From an uncultured Pelagibacteraceae bacterium (lineage in GTDB: Bacteria > Pseudomonadota > Alphaproteobacteria > Pelagibacterales > Pelagibacteraceae), in contig CACEXV010000001.1 of the NCBI GenBank assembly GCA_902563575.1, positions 248,001 through 312,000 of the forward strand: DNA of 64,000 bases, in the 5' to 3' direction. Both the position numbers and the translations under genes were made by a program. Shown here piece by piece: positions 21,572 through 30,026 of this stretch. The notes under the pieces are model-generated. The model did not search any database. It saw nothing but the letters and a program-made list of their open reading frames with translations, and was not told the origin of the DNA. The first letter of the stretch is position 1. Each line of letters opens with the position of its first letter.

Positions 21572-22117
21572 TCAATTAAGTCCTTTCTCAGTTAAAATAT
21601 AATCCATTTTAACGTCATGTTTATTCACTGGTATTTTATTAGTTTCTTGAAATGAGTATGCTATTCCAATAGTTTTTATTTTTTTTTTTTGATTGTTTAA
21701 GTAATGATCGTAATATCCCTTGCCGTAACCTAGTCTGTAATTATTTTTATCATATGCTAATAGCGGCAGTAATATAATATCTGGCAAATAACTTTTCTTC
21801 TTTGTGGTTATTGGTTCCAATATGCCATATTTATTTACCTGAAAAACATCATTTTTCTTAATGTTAAAAAAATTCATATTATTTTTATCCGTAACTATTG
21901 GGGCTAAAAAATAAATCTTTTTAGAACTTTGTATATTCATACTAAGCAGAGCGTCTAACTCATAATTAATTGGCATATAAATAGCTATACAAACACTAGT
22001 TTTTTTAATTTTTTTGATAATCTTTTTTAACGGATCAAAGAAAAAATTTTTTACTTTACGGTGCTTTTTTTTTCTTTTTTTTAAAAACTTATTTCTTAAG
22101 ATATCTTTACTAAGCAT
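21572..22117 (-). CDS. fau: 5-formyltetrahydrofolate cyclo-ligase
   Basis: It converts 5-formyl-THF to 5,10-methenyl-THF with ATP, clearing an inhibitory folate. It has 181 residues with a basic N-terminus (the ATP-binding RNKFLKKRKK region) and the diagnostic DIILLPLLAYD...RLGYGKGYYDHYL motif. It follows zapA with a one-base overlap, so the 6S RNA gene often placed between zapA and this gene in other proteobacteria is not here. Confidence 0.93.
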   Translation of the reverse strand: MLSKDILRNKFLKKRKKKHRKVKNFFFDPLKKIIKKIKKTSVCIAIYMPINYELDALLSMNIQSSKKIYFLAPIVTDKNNMNFFNIKKNDVFQVNKYGILEPITTKKKSYLPDIILLPLLAYDKNNYRLGYGKGYYDHYLNNQKKKIKTIGIAYSFQETNKIPVNKHDVKMDYILTEKGLN

Positions 22118-22563
22118 TATTGAACTTTTGATATATTTTCAGTTTTTTCAATAATTTTTTCAAGAGACTTCGTTGTTTTATCAATTAAGCTTTCATAAGT
22201 ATTGTTATTTTCTTCTATAGCATTTTTAAAATTATCAATTTTCGAGTTTAAATTAATTATTTCTTTGTCTTTATTGTCTTTATAATTTATTGCCAACTTC
22301 TTTAATTCTAAAAATTTTTTCGATAATTCATCTAATTTTTGTTTTTGAGAGGTAATTTTTTTTCTTAGGTCGAAATATTCATCTATCAATTGTATTGTTG
22401 TAATAAGTAAAAGTTTATTTTCCCCAATATTACCAAGTTTTTCTTTAAGCTCATTATATTTTTTATCTAAAAACTTTGTTAAATTTTTAAGAGACTCTTC
22501 TTGTCCGTCATCACATGACAGAAGATAGTCTTTACCGTTAAATTTTATATTTACATTTGCCAT
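22117..22563 (-). CDS. zapA: Cell division protein ZapA
   Basis: It cross-links FtsZ filaments at the division ring. It has 148 residues: the globular N-terminal ZapA domain (NVNIKFNGKDYLLSCDDGQEE, then TKFLDKKYNELK) followed by a long coiled coil (about 45-145). The helical tail is longer than the ~100-residue E. coli protein, as in many alphaproteobacteria. It overlaps the upstream coiled-coil gene by 13 bases and the downstream cyclo-ligase by one. Confidence 0.87.
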   Translation of the reverse strand: MANVNIKFNGKDYLLSCDDGQEESLKNLTKFLDKKYNELKEKLGNIGENKLLLITTIQLIDEYFDLRKKITSQKQKLDELSKKFLELKKLAINYKDNKDKEIINLNSKIDNFKNAIEENNNTYESLIDKTTKSLEKIIEKTENISKVQ

Positions 22564-22874
22564 TTATTCACCTGTTTAACTAAATTTTCAGTTTCTTGAT
22601 TAAGCTCATCAATATCCTGGTTAAATTCATCCTCCTTCTTATTTTTTTCTTGAATGTCGTTTTGTAATTTTAAGATTTTTTCTTTTAAATATTTATGTTC
22701 ACGTAAAAGCTCTAAATTTTTTTTTTCTAAGTCATTTTTCTGTCTAATGAGTTGTTTTTTCTCAGTGATTAACACCTGAACATCATATCCTGACTGTGTA
22801 TAACTTGAGGTAATCTTATTCAATTTTACAACTAGATTATTTAAATTTTTTTCTTTTTCGGATAAATTATTCAT
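22551..22874 (-). CDS. Small coiled-coil protein, upstream of zapA
   Basis: A 107-residue protein that is almost entirely predicted coiled coil (heptad pattern over about 5-100, rich in Lys, Glu, Asn and Leu), with no signal peptide or enzyme motif. It sits where alphaproteobacteria carry a DUF4164-like helical protein before zapA. A role in division with ZapA is plausible from the 13-base overlap, but I cannot name the function. Its ATG lies 61 bases from the divergent tkt start. Confidence 0.75.
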   Translation of the reverse strand: MNNLSEKEKNLNNLVVKLNKITSSYTQSGYDVQVLITEKKQLIRQKNDLEKKNLELLREHKYLKEKILKLQNDIQEKNKKEDEFNQDIDELNQETENLVKQVNKWQM

Positions 22875-22901
22875 AACAATATTTATATATCATAATATTG
22901 A

Positions 22902-22920
22902 TATACTTACTTTAAGTATA
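22902..22920. promoter_or_regulatory. Perfect 8-bp dyad in the tkt divergent promoter region
   Basis: TATACTTA and its exact reverse complement TAAGTATA are separated by three bases, 16 bases before the GTG of tkt and 28 bases from the ATG of the coiled-coil gene. Position and symmetry suit an operator for a dimeric regulator of the divergent pair. The sequence is AT-rich, so chance is possible. No known consensus was recognised. Confidence 0.35.
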
Positions 22921-22935
22921 TATAGGTTATTAATA

Positions 22936-24918
22936 GTGAAAATTAAATTTAACGAACTATCAAATGCTATAAGATTTTTATCTATAGACGCGGTGCAAAA
23001 AGCAAATTCTGGTCATCCCGGAATGCCGATGGGAATGGCAGATGTTGCGACTGTTTTATTTAAATACTACCTCAGGTTTAATCCTAGTAATCCAAATTGG
23101 ATCAACAGAGATAGGTTCATTCTCTCAGCTGGACATGGTTCAATGTTACTTTATTCTCTACTTTATTTAACCGGCTACTCATCAATTAGTTTAGACGATA
23201 TAAAAAGTTTTAGACAGTTAAACTCTATTTGCGCTGGTCACCCGGAGTACAAAAAAGGATCTGGGATAGAGACCACGACTGGGCCATTAGGACAGGGTCT
23301 GGCTAATTCTGTTGGATTAGCTTTGGCCGAAGAAATTTATAAAGCAAAATTCGGATCCAAAATTATTAATCATAAGACCTATGTATTTGCCAGTGATGGC
23401 GATATGATGGAAGGGATCAGTCATGAAGCATTAAGTCTAGCCGGTCATCTTAAACTCAGAAATCTAATAGTGTTTTTTGATAATAATAATATTTCGATAG
23501 ATGGGTCGACATCTTTAAGTGTTTCAGATGATTACAAAAAAAGATTTAGCTCCTACGGTTGGGAATTTATTGAAATAAATGGTCATAATGAAAAACAAAT
23601 TTTTAATGCAATTAAAAAAGCTAATAAATCAAAAAAACCTGTATTAATATCCTGTAAAACTAAAATTGGCTACGGTTCACCCAATAAGCAAGGCACGGCG
23701 TCTTCTCACGGTTCTCCGCTAGGTGAAGATGAAATAAAACTTGTAAGAAAAAAATTAGGTTGGAAAGACCAACCCTTTGTAATTCCCGAAAAGATATTAA
23801 ACGAATGGAGAGAGATTGGCAAAAAAGGAAACAAATTGGAGGAGGAGTGGAATAAAGTTTATGATAATCTGAGTCAAGGTACGAGAAAAGAATTTGAAGA
23901 CTTTAGACATGGAATAAACATAAAAAGTTTAGAAGATGTCATTATTGCTGAGAAAAAAAATTTTTTTAATGATCAACCTACACTAGCGACTAGACAGTGT
24001 TCAATGATGGTTATTGAGAAACTAAAAAAATTTCTTCCAAATTTAATCGGGGGATCAGCAGATTTAAGTGGTTCAAACAATACTAAAACTAGTTTGTCTA
24101 AAGTAATAAGTTCTAAAAGTTTTAAAGGTAATTATATTCATTATGGAGTTAGAGAGCACGGTATGGCTGCTGTAATGAATGGACTTGCGCTATATGACAA
24201 TATAATACCTTATGGGGGTACATTTTTAATTTTCTCAGATTATTGCAAACCTTCAATTAGGCTTTCTGCATTGATGGGTTTAAGAGTTATTTATATTTTT
24301 TCTCATGATTCGATAGGTTTGGGGGAAGATGGACCGACCCACCAGCCCATAGAACAACTTACTGGACTACGTTCAATTCCAAACTTGAAGGTTTTTAGAC
24401 CAGCGGACATCAATGAAACTTTTGAGTGTTGGGAAGCGGCTATAAAAAATGAGTCAGGTCCAAGTGCAATAATATTATCCAGACAAAAATTAAGATATAT
24501 CAACCAAAATTTGGATGAGAAAAATAAATCATTACACGGTGGCTATGAGCTAAAAATAACTTCGCACGACAGCAAAGTAACTTTAATTGCTTCTGGCTCA
24601 GAAGTTGAACTAGCACTTGATGTTCAAGATGAACTTAAAAATTTAGGAATTGAGTCAAAAGTTGTCTCTATGCCGTGTCAAGAGCTGTTTGATGCTCAAC
24701 CAGAGGATTACAAAGAAAAAATTCTTGAAAGAAACAATTTGATGGTTAGTCTGGAAGCGGGAAATTCACTTTCCTGGAGCAAATATGTTAAAGACAATGA
24801 TATTTCAGTTGGCATAAATTCATTCGGTCAAAGCGCTCCTTATAAAGATCTTTTTGAAAATTTTAATCTTACAAGTAATAAAATTGTATCGCAAATTCAA
24901 AGAAAAATTAGAAAATAA
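22936..24918 (+). CDS. tkt: Transketolase
   Basis: It transfers two-carbon units between sugar phosphates in the non-oxidative pentose phosphate pathway. It has 660 residues, full length. Thiamine diphosphate binding is shown by GDGDMMEG (154-161) through FFDNNNIS, with SGHPGMPMG (25-33) and HDSIGLGEDGPTHQP in the pyrimidine domain. The start is GTG at 22936. It heads a plus-strand run tkt-pgk-fba, six bases before pgk. The gapdh gene that often lies between them in alphaproteobacteria is absent. Confidence 0.96.
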   Translation: MKIKFNELSNAIRFLSIDAVQKANSGHPGMPMGMADVATVLFKYYLRFNPSNPNWINRDRFILSAGHGSMLLYSLLYLTGYSSISLDDIKSFRQLNSICAGHPEYKKGSGIETTTGPLGQGLANSVGLALAEEIYKAKFGSKIINHKTYVFASDGDMMEGISHEALSLAGHLKLRNLIVFFDNNNISIDGSTSLSVSDDYKKRFSSYGWEFIEINGHNEKQIFNAIKKANKSKKPVLISCKTKIGYGSPNKQGTASSHGSPLGEDEIKLVRKKLGWKDQPFVIPEKILNEWREIGKKGNKLEEEWNKVYDNLSQGTRKEFEDFRHGINIKSLEDVIIAEKKNFFNDQPTLATRQCSMMVIEKLKKFLPNLIGGSADLSGSNNTKTSLSKVISSKSFKGNYIHYGVREHGMAAVMNGLALYDNIIPYGGTFLIFSDYCKPSIRLSALMGLRVIYIFSHDSIGLGEDGPTHQPIEQLTGLRSIPNLKVFRPADINETFECWEAAIKNESGPSAIILSRQKLRYINQNLDEKNKSLHGGYELKITSHDSKVTLIASGSEVELALDVQDELKNLGIESKVVSMPCQELFDAQPEDYKEKILERNNLMVSLEAGNSLSWSKYVKDNDISVGINSFGQSAPYKDLFENFNLTSNKIVSQIQRKIRK

Positions 24919-24924
24919 TTTTCG

Positions 24925-26115
24925 ATGAAAAAAATTAAATTTTTCTCTACAGACATAAATGTGCGTGAAAAGACAATATTAATAAGACTAGACTTAAACG
25001 TTCCGTTCAATGATAAAAAAATTTCCGACACTACTAGAATTGATTTTGTGTTACCCTTTCTTAAAAAATTATCAAGCGGTAAAGCAAAAGTTGTCATTCT
25101 TTCTCATCTCGGCAGACCAAATGGAAAAAAAATTAAAGAAATGTCTCTATTTCCAATATTTCAATATTTAAAAAAAAAGATTGGTGAAATTGTATTTTTT
25201 TTAGATGATGAAATAAATATTAATTTAAAAAATAAGATTTCTAACTTCAAATATGGAGACATAATTCTTTTAGAAAACATAAGATATTATAGAGAGGAGA
25301 TTGACAATGATGAGTCATTTGCAAAAGAATTAGCTTCTTTCGGAGATATTTATATTAATGACGCATTTTCATGTTCTCACAGAAAACAAGCCTCGATCCA
25401 TCAGATCGCAAAACAAATAAAAAATTGTTATGCAGGTCCGCTTCTTAAAAAGGAACTAACGTCAATTAATATGATTATAAAAGATAGGAAGGAGCCTATT
25501 ACTTGTATTTTAGGTGGTTCTAAAATTTCTACAAAAATAAAAATTATTAATAATTTGATCAAAATTGTGCAGAATATCTATTTAGTGGGTGCTATGGCCA
25601 ACAATTTTTTCATATATCAGGGATATAGTGTGGGAAAATCATTAATTGAAAAAAATACAAAACAATTAATTGAAGAAATTTACTCCAATGCTCAAAGATT
25701 TAATTGTAAGATTTTTGTGCCCATAGATTGTATTGTTTCAAAAAATTTTACTGAAATAGGAAATAAAAAAAATATTAATGAAATAGATGATAAAGAAATA
25801 ATTCTAGATGTAGGTCCAAAAACTCTTGATGATTTAGTTAAAAAAATCGAAAGCTCAAAAACAATTTTATGGAACGGTCCTGCTGGTTATTTTGAAAACG
25901 ATTTTTTTGCTAAAGGAACAAATTCAATTGCAAAAAAAATATCATCTCTTACCACTCAAGGTAAAATATTATCAGTTGTTGGTGGAGGTGACACAGTAAG
26001 TGCAATAAATAACATTTCGTCAGAATTGAAATTTACTCACTTATCAACAGCAGGTGGAGCTTTTTTGGAATTTTTAGAGGGAAAAGACTTGCCTGGCCTC
26101 GATGTTTTAAAATAG
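24925..26115 (+). CDS. pgk: Phosphoglycerate kinase
   Basis: It interconverts 1,3-bisphosphoglycerate and 3-phosphoglycerate with ADP/ATP. It has 396 residues, normal size, with LIRLDLNVPFND, SHLGRPNG, INDAFSCSHRKQAS, LGGSKISTKI and the C-terminal nucleotide site WNGPAGYFE and GGGDTVSAI. It lies six bases after tkt and nine bases before fba, so the three are very likely one transcript. Confidence 0.97.
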   Translation: MKKIKFFSTDINVREKTILIRLDLNVPFNDKKISDTTRIDFVLPFLKKLSSGKAKVVILSHLGRPNGKKIKEMSLFPIFQYLKKKIGEIVFFLDDEININLKNKISNFKYGDIILLENIRYYREEIDNDESFAKELASFGDIYINDAFSCSHRKQASIHQIAKQIKNCYAGPLLKKELTSINMIIKDRKEPITCILGGSKISTKIKIINNLIKIVQNIYLVGAMANNFFIYQGYSVGKSLIEKNTKQLIEEIYSNAQRFNCKIFVPIDCIVSKNFTEIGNKKNINEIDDKEIILDVGPKTLDDLVKKIESSKTILWNGPAGYFENDFFAKGTNSIAKKISSLTTQGKILSVVGGGDTVSAINNISSELKFTHLSTAGGAFLEFLEGKDLPGLDVLK

Positions 26116-26124
26116 ATATTAAGT

Positions 26125-27141
26125 ATGACATTAGAAGATATAGCAAAAAAAATGTGTGCTAAAGGAAAGGGAATATTAGCTGCAGATGAGAGCACTGGTA
26201 CAATAGCTAAACGATTTAATAGTATAAACGTCGAAAATACAGAAGTTAATAGATTAGCTTTTAGAGAAACTCTTTTTAAATCTGAAGCAATAAAAAATTA
26301 TATTGGTGGTATAATTCTTTTTGATGAAACAATACGACAAAAAACATCATCTGGATTATCCGTGCCTGAATTAATTGTAAAAAATGGCTCAATACCAGGA
26401 ATTAAAGTTGATAAAGGAGCAAAAGTTTTATCTGGTTCGCCAGAGGAAACGGTAACGGAAGGCCTAGATGGTCTTAGAGACAGACTTAAAGAGTATTATA
26501 AGCTTGGTGCTCGCTTTACCAAATGGAGAGCAGTAATAAAAATTACTGACAATTATCCAACAGTGCAATGTATAAAATCTAATTCACACGCTCTTGCTAG
26601 ATACGCTGCAATGGTCCAGGAGTGTAATATGGTACCAATAGTTGAACCTGAAGTTTTAATGGACGGTAGTCATGATATTGACAAATGCTATAATGTTACT
26701 GAAAACTTGCTTAATGATTGTTATGAACAGCTAGCTTTACACAAGATAGATCTTAAAGGCACGGTTCTCAAACCGAATATGGTGATACAGGGAATTGATT
26801 GTCAAAAAAAATCGACTTCAAGTGAGATAGCAAGAAAAACTTTAGATTGTCTGAAAAGAAATGTTCCTGAAGAGGTAACTGGTATTGCATTTTTGTCAGG
26901 AGGACAATCTGAGATAGAGTCAAGCAAAAATCTCAACGAAATCAACAAAATAAATGATACAAAGTTTCTTATAACATTCTCTTACGGTAGAGGCCTTCAA
27001 GCAAGTGCTTTAAAAGAGTTTGGAAAAAATAAGGAAGACATTAAAAAAATTCAAAATGCCTTTAATCATAGAGCAAAAATGAATGGTCTCTCATCAAAGG
27101 GTGAGTGGTCTGAAAAGCTTGAAAAGGAAATAGCGGCCTAA
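26125..27141 (+). CDS. fba: Class I fructose-bisphosphate aldolase
   Basis: It splits or forms fructose 1,6-bisphosphate through a Schiff base, without metal. It has 338 residues with GKGILAADESTGTIAKRF, the loop EPEVLMDGSHD, and the Schiff-base lysine in GTVLKPNM (K216). This is the eukaryote-like class I family rather than the metal-dependent class II enzyme more usual in bacteria, though many alphaproteobacteria have it. The C-terminus lacks the mammalian tyrosine tail. Confidence 0.95.
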   Translation: MTLEDIAKKMCAKGKGILAADESTGTIAKRFNSINVENTEVNRLAFRETLFKSEAIKNYIGGIILFDETIRQKTSSGLSVPELIVKNGSIPGIKVDKGAKVLSGSPEETVTEGLDGLRDRLKEYYKLGARFTKWRAVIKITDNYPTVQCIKSNSHALARYAAMVQECNMVPIVEPEVLMDGSHDIDKCYNVTENLLNDCYEQLALHKIDLKGTVLKPNMVIQGIDCQKKSTSSEIARKTLDCLKRNVPEEVTGIAFLSGGQSEIESSKNLNEINKINDTKFLITFSYGRGLQASALKEFGKNKEDIKKIQNAFNHRAKMNGLSSKGEWSEKLEKEIAA

Positions 27142-27146
27142 GTGCT

Positions 27147-27746
27147 TTGAGATATATTTATTTAATTTCACCAAAAAAAATTAAAAAAAATTTTTACAAA
27201 GATTTGGATGAGGTACTATCCCAAAAAAAAGTGAGATACTTTCAATTAAGGCTAAAGAATTTATCTAAAAAAAAGATTATTCAGATTTCAAAAAAAATAA
27301 AAAAAATTACAATTAAACATAATGTAAAATTTATACTAAATGACAAGTACAAATTAGTGAAGGACACAAGAGCTGATGGATGTCATGTTGGACAAAAAGA
27401 TGGGCCATTAAAAGAAATAAAAAAATTTTTAAATAATAAAATTTTCGGTGTCACCTGTCACAATTCTTTGATGTTGGCAAAAGAAGCAATAAAATTTAGA
27501 CCGACGTATTTAGCATTTGGATCCTTCAACAAATCAAGTCTTAAACCTAGGGCCATAAGAGCTAATCTGAAATTAATACCAAAAATAAAAAAAAAAATTA
27601 AAATTCCAATTGTTGCGATTGGAGGAATAAATAATAGAAATTATAAAAAGTTAATAAAATTGGGTGTAAATCTTATTGCAATATCAAGTTTTATCTGGGA
27701 TAACCCGAAATTAAAACCAAAACAAGCAATTAAAAAGTTTATATGA
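27147..27746 (+). CDS. thiE: Thiamine phosphate synthase
   Basis: It joins HMP diphosphate and thiazole phosphate to thiamine phosphate. It has 199 residues. A TIM-barrel pattern shows RYFQLRLKN, FILNDKYKLVKDTRADGCHVGQKDG (diphosphate/metal site), GVTCHNS, AFGSFNKSSLKPRA and IVAIGGINNRN. The start is TTG at 27147, since no ATG fits. The sequence is very lysine rich and the N-terminus is slightly short. It sits between fba and efp with a four-base overlap into efp, away from thiD. Confidence 0.85.
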   Translation: MRYIYLISPKKIKKNFYKDLDEVLSQKKVRYFQLRLKNLSKKKIIQISKKIKKITIKHNVKFILNDKYKLVKDTRADGCHVGQKDGPLKEIKKFLNNKIFGVTCHNSLMLAKEAIKFRPTYLAFGSFNKSSLKPRAIRANLKLIPKIKKKIKIPIVAIGGINNRNYKKLIKLGVNLIAISSFIWDNPKLKPKQAIKKFI

Positions 27747-28309
27747 AAATAACTGCTAATGAAATTAAGCCAGGGATGGTAATTGAACATAAAAATGATT
27801 TCTGGAATGTTCTAAAAACTCAACATGTAAAACCAGGCAAAGGTGGTGCGTTCAACCAAGTTGAATTGAAAAGTGTTTTGAAAGGGACAAAATTAAATGA
27901 ACGTTTTAGATCTAACGAGACTGTTGAAAAGGCAGATGTGAATGAAAAAGAATTCAACTTTTTATACATTGATGATAGCAGCTGTCACTTTATGGACAAT
28001 GAAACATTCGAACAGGTAGAATTATCTAAATCTATTGTAGGTGAAAAATATAAATTATTAAGAGAAAACCTTAAAGTGACAATATCATTTATGGATGAGA
28101 AGCCTATATCGGTTGAACTTCCAAATACTATCGAATGCGTGATAAGTGTTACTGATGTAGCTATAAAAAATCAAACTGCATCATCATCATACAAGCCAGC
28201 AACACTAGATTGCGGAATAAAGATAAACGTTCCTCCTTTTGTGGAGAGTGGAGAAAAAATTATCATTGATACGAGGACTTTAGAATATATTAAGAGAGTC
28301 AATCAATGA
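27743..28309 (+). CDS. efp: Elongation factor P
   Basis: It helps ribosomes through polyproline stretches. It has 188 residues with the KOW-like N-terminal domain (ITANEIKPGMVIEHKNDFW), the modified-lysine loop HVKPGKGGAFNQVEL and C-terminal OB domains ending CGIKINVPPFVESGEKIIIDTRTLEYIKRV. The loop residue is lysine (PGKGG), the form that EpmA-type enzymes lysylate; no epmA is in the window. ATGA overlaps on both sides tie it to thiE and suhB. Confidence 0.96.
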   Translation: MKITANEIKPGMVIEHKNDFWNVLKTQHVKPGKGGAFNQVELKSVLKGTKLNERFRSNETVEKADVNEKEFNFLYIDDSSCHFMDNETFEQVELSKSIVGEKYKLLRENLKVTISFMDEKPISVELPNTIECVISVTDVAIKNQTASSSYKPATLDCGIKINVPPFVESGEKIIIDTRTLEYIKRVNQ

Positions 28310-29109
28310 GATTAGAGTCACCAAAAATAAATGTGATCACCAAAGCGTGTTTAAAAGCATCTAAATCTATAATTAGAGACTTTGGAGAAATAGAAAAGCT
28401 ACAAGTTTCATCTAAAGGTCCGGGAGATTTTGTTTCTTCAGCAGATAAAAGAACAGAAAAAATTTTGATTTCGGAGCTAAGGACAGCTCATCCAGATTAT
28501 GAAATAATAACAGAAGAATCAGGTATTTTGGCTGGCACAAAAAAAAATTGTAGATGGATAATTGACCCTATAGATGGTACTACAAATTTTTTAAATGGAA
28601 TACCGCAATTTGCTATATCTGTCGGATACGAAGAAGATAATGAGATAAAATGTGGTGTAATCTTTGATCCAATAAAAAATGAAATGTTCGTGGCAGAAAA
28701 AGGCAGTGGGGCTTACTTAAATAATTCTAGAATTAGAGTATCGAAGAAAAAGAAACTCCAAGATGCACTTGTAGTGACAGGCGGCCCAAAAAATTCAAGC
28801 AAAAATAGAGAGTATATTTTTTCTGAGTTTTTAAAAGTATCAAATGAAGTAAACAGTCCTATTAGAAAATTTGGAAGTGCATCTTTAGATATGGCATATG
28901 TAGCTTCTGGTAGATTTGACGGATACTGGCAAAGAGAACTTAGTTACTGGGATATTGCTGCTGGAATAATAATTGTTAAAGAAGCCGGTGGTTTTGTTAA
29001 TATTTTTGATGAAGATGTTAAAACTCCCTTGAAAAGGAATATTTTAGCTAGTAATGGCGAAATTTATGATGAAATGTGTGATTTGATTGTAAAAAAAAAT
29101 ATTGAGTAA
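28306..29109 (+). CDS. suhB: Inositol monophosphatase family protein
   Basis: A Mg-dependent sugar-phosphatase-fold enzyme of 267 residues. The metal sites EESG (about 70-73) and DPIDGTTNF (about 88-96) are present, with the C-terminal SYWDIAAG motif. In E. coli SuhB also works in rRNA antitermination. Here the substrate could be inositol phosphate or a related sugar phosphate; sequence does not decide. It overlaps efp by four bases and precedes rpmE. Confidence 0.92.
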   Translation: MRLESPKINVITKACLKASKSIIRDFGEIEKLQVSSKGPGDFVSSADKRTEKILISELRTAHPDYEIITEESGILAGTKKNCRWIIDPIDGTTNFLNGIPQFAISVGYEEDNEIKCGVIFDPIKNEMFVAEKGSGAYLNNSRIRVSKKKKLQDALVVTGGPKNSSKNREYIFSEFLKVSNEVNSPIRKFGSASLDMAYVASGRFDGYWQRELSYWDIAAGIIIVKEAGGFVNIFDEDVKTPLKRNILASNGEIYDEMCDLIVKKNIE

Positions 29110-29137
29110 AAAGCCCTATTAATATAAAACACGCTTC

Positions 29138-29359
29138 ATGAAAAAAAAAATACACCCAGATTATCATAAAATTAAAGTAGTAATGACTGACGGAACAGAA
29201 TTCGAAACAAGATCAACTTGGGGAAAAGAGAATGATGTATTAAAATTAGATGTTGATCCAAAATCACATTTTGCATGGACAGGTGGAAGCCAAAAAATTC
29301 TAGATAAAGGCAGAGTAAGTAAGTACAACAAAAAATTTAGTAATTTGAGAAAAAAATAA
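29138..29359 (+). CDS. rpmE: 50S ribosomal protein L31
   Basis: A large-subunit ribosomal protein of 73 residues: [29 protein letters not shown], then [11 protein letters not shown] and [12 protein letters not shown]. It lacks the CxxC zinc ligands, as alphaproteobacterial L31 commonly does. It starts 28 bases after suhB and is followed after three bases by the DUF1013 gene, an arrangement shared with other alphaproteobacteria. Confidence 0.95.
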   Translation: MKKKIHPDYHKIKVVMTDGTEFETRSTWGKENDVLKLDVDPKSHFAWTGGSQKILDKGRVSKYNKKFSNLRKK

Positions 29360-29362
29360 ACT

Positions 29363-29962
29363 ATGCCAGAAATACCTTTTATGCCAAAAGCAACAGCTGT
29401 TTGGTTAGTAGAAAATACAACTCTCACTTTTAAGCAAATCGCAAGATTTTGTAATTTACATGAACTGGAGGTTAAAGGCATAGCTGACGGGGATGTCGCT
29501 AAAGGTATTAAAGCATATAATCCTATTTTAGCGGGTCAGCTTTCAAGGCAAGAAATTGATGAGTGTTCAAAAAATCCTGAAAAAGAACTTAATTTATTAA
29601 AAAAAGGCGAAGATTATAAAGTGCAAGAAAGAAAGAAGCCAAAATATACTCCATTGTCAAAGAGGCAAGACAGACCAGACGCTATTCTATGGCTTTGTAA
29701 AAATTATTCTGAATTAAATGATGGTCAAATATCCAAATTAGTTGGGAGCACAAAAAATACGGTTTCATTGATTAGAAAAAGAAGTTATTGGAATTTTTCT
29801 AACCTAAAGCCAAGAGATCCAGTAATATTATCGTTGTGTACACAAGATACCTTTCAGAAAGCTCTGGATAAGGCTAAAAGAAGGGTTGAAAGAGAAAAAA
29901 AAGCCAAAATTAGAGAGGAAAAAAAACTCAATAAAATAAATGAGGAATCTAATAATGCTTAA
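29363..29962 (+). CDS. DUF1013 family protein
   Basis: A 199-residue cytoplasmic protein of the alphaproteobacterial DUF1013 family (COG3820, some members named TrcR). It has two repeated helix-turn-helix-like units: TAVWLVENTTLTFKQIARFCNLHELEVKGIADG (about 8-42) and AILWLCKNYSELNDGQISKLVGSTKNTVSLIRKRSYWN (about 110-147), then a basic helical tail. The repeats suggest nucleic-acid binding. The function is not established. It follows rpmE by three bases. Confidence 0.85.
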   Translation: MPEIPFMPKATAVWLVENTTLTFKQIARFCNLHELEVKGIADGDVAKGIKAYNPILAGQLSRQEIDECSKNPEKELNLLKKGEDYKVQERKKPKYTPLSKRQDRPDAILWLCKNYSELNDGQISKLVGSTKNTVSLIRKRSYWNFSNLKPRDPVILSLCTQDTFQKALDKAKRRVEREKKAKIREEKKLNKINEESNNA

Positions 29963-29978
29963 GTTTTTTCAATATAGA

Positions 29979-30016
29979 CAATTAACCAGTGAGATGGTAA
30001 CACACAGCAATTAACC
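29979..30016 (+). repeat. Paired 9-base direct repeat upstream of rpsU
   Basis: CAATTAACC occurs at 29979-29987 and again at 30008-30016, 29 bases apart start to start, the second copy abutting the GGAGG ribosome-binding site of rpsU. A regulatory role in the rpsU leader is possible, since ribosomal protein leaders often carry repeated protein-binding elements. It may also be chance. Confidence 0.3.
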
Positions 30017-30026
30017 GGAGGTTTTT

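Noticed and set aside
22117-22118. 6S RNA expected between zapA and the 5-FTHF cyclo-ligase
   Set aside because: The two genes overlap by one base, leaving no space; 6S RNA must be elsewhere if present.
27100-27150. TPP riboswitch before thiE (or before thiD at 9245)
   Set aside because: Both genes start within or directly after the preceding gene, and no TPP aptamer core is present upstream.
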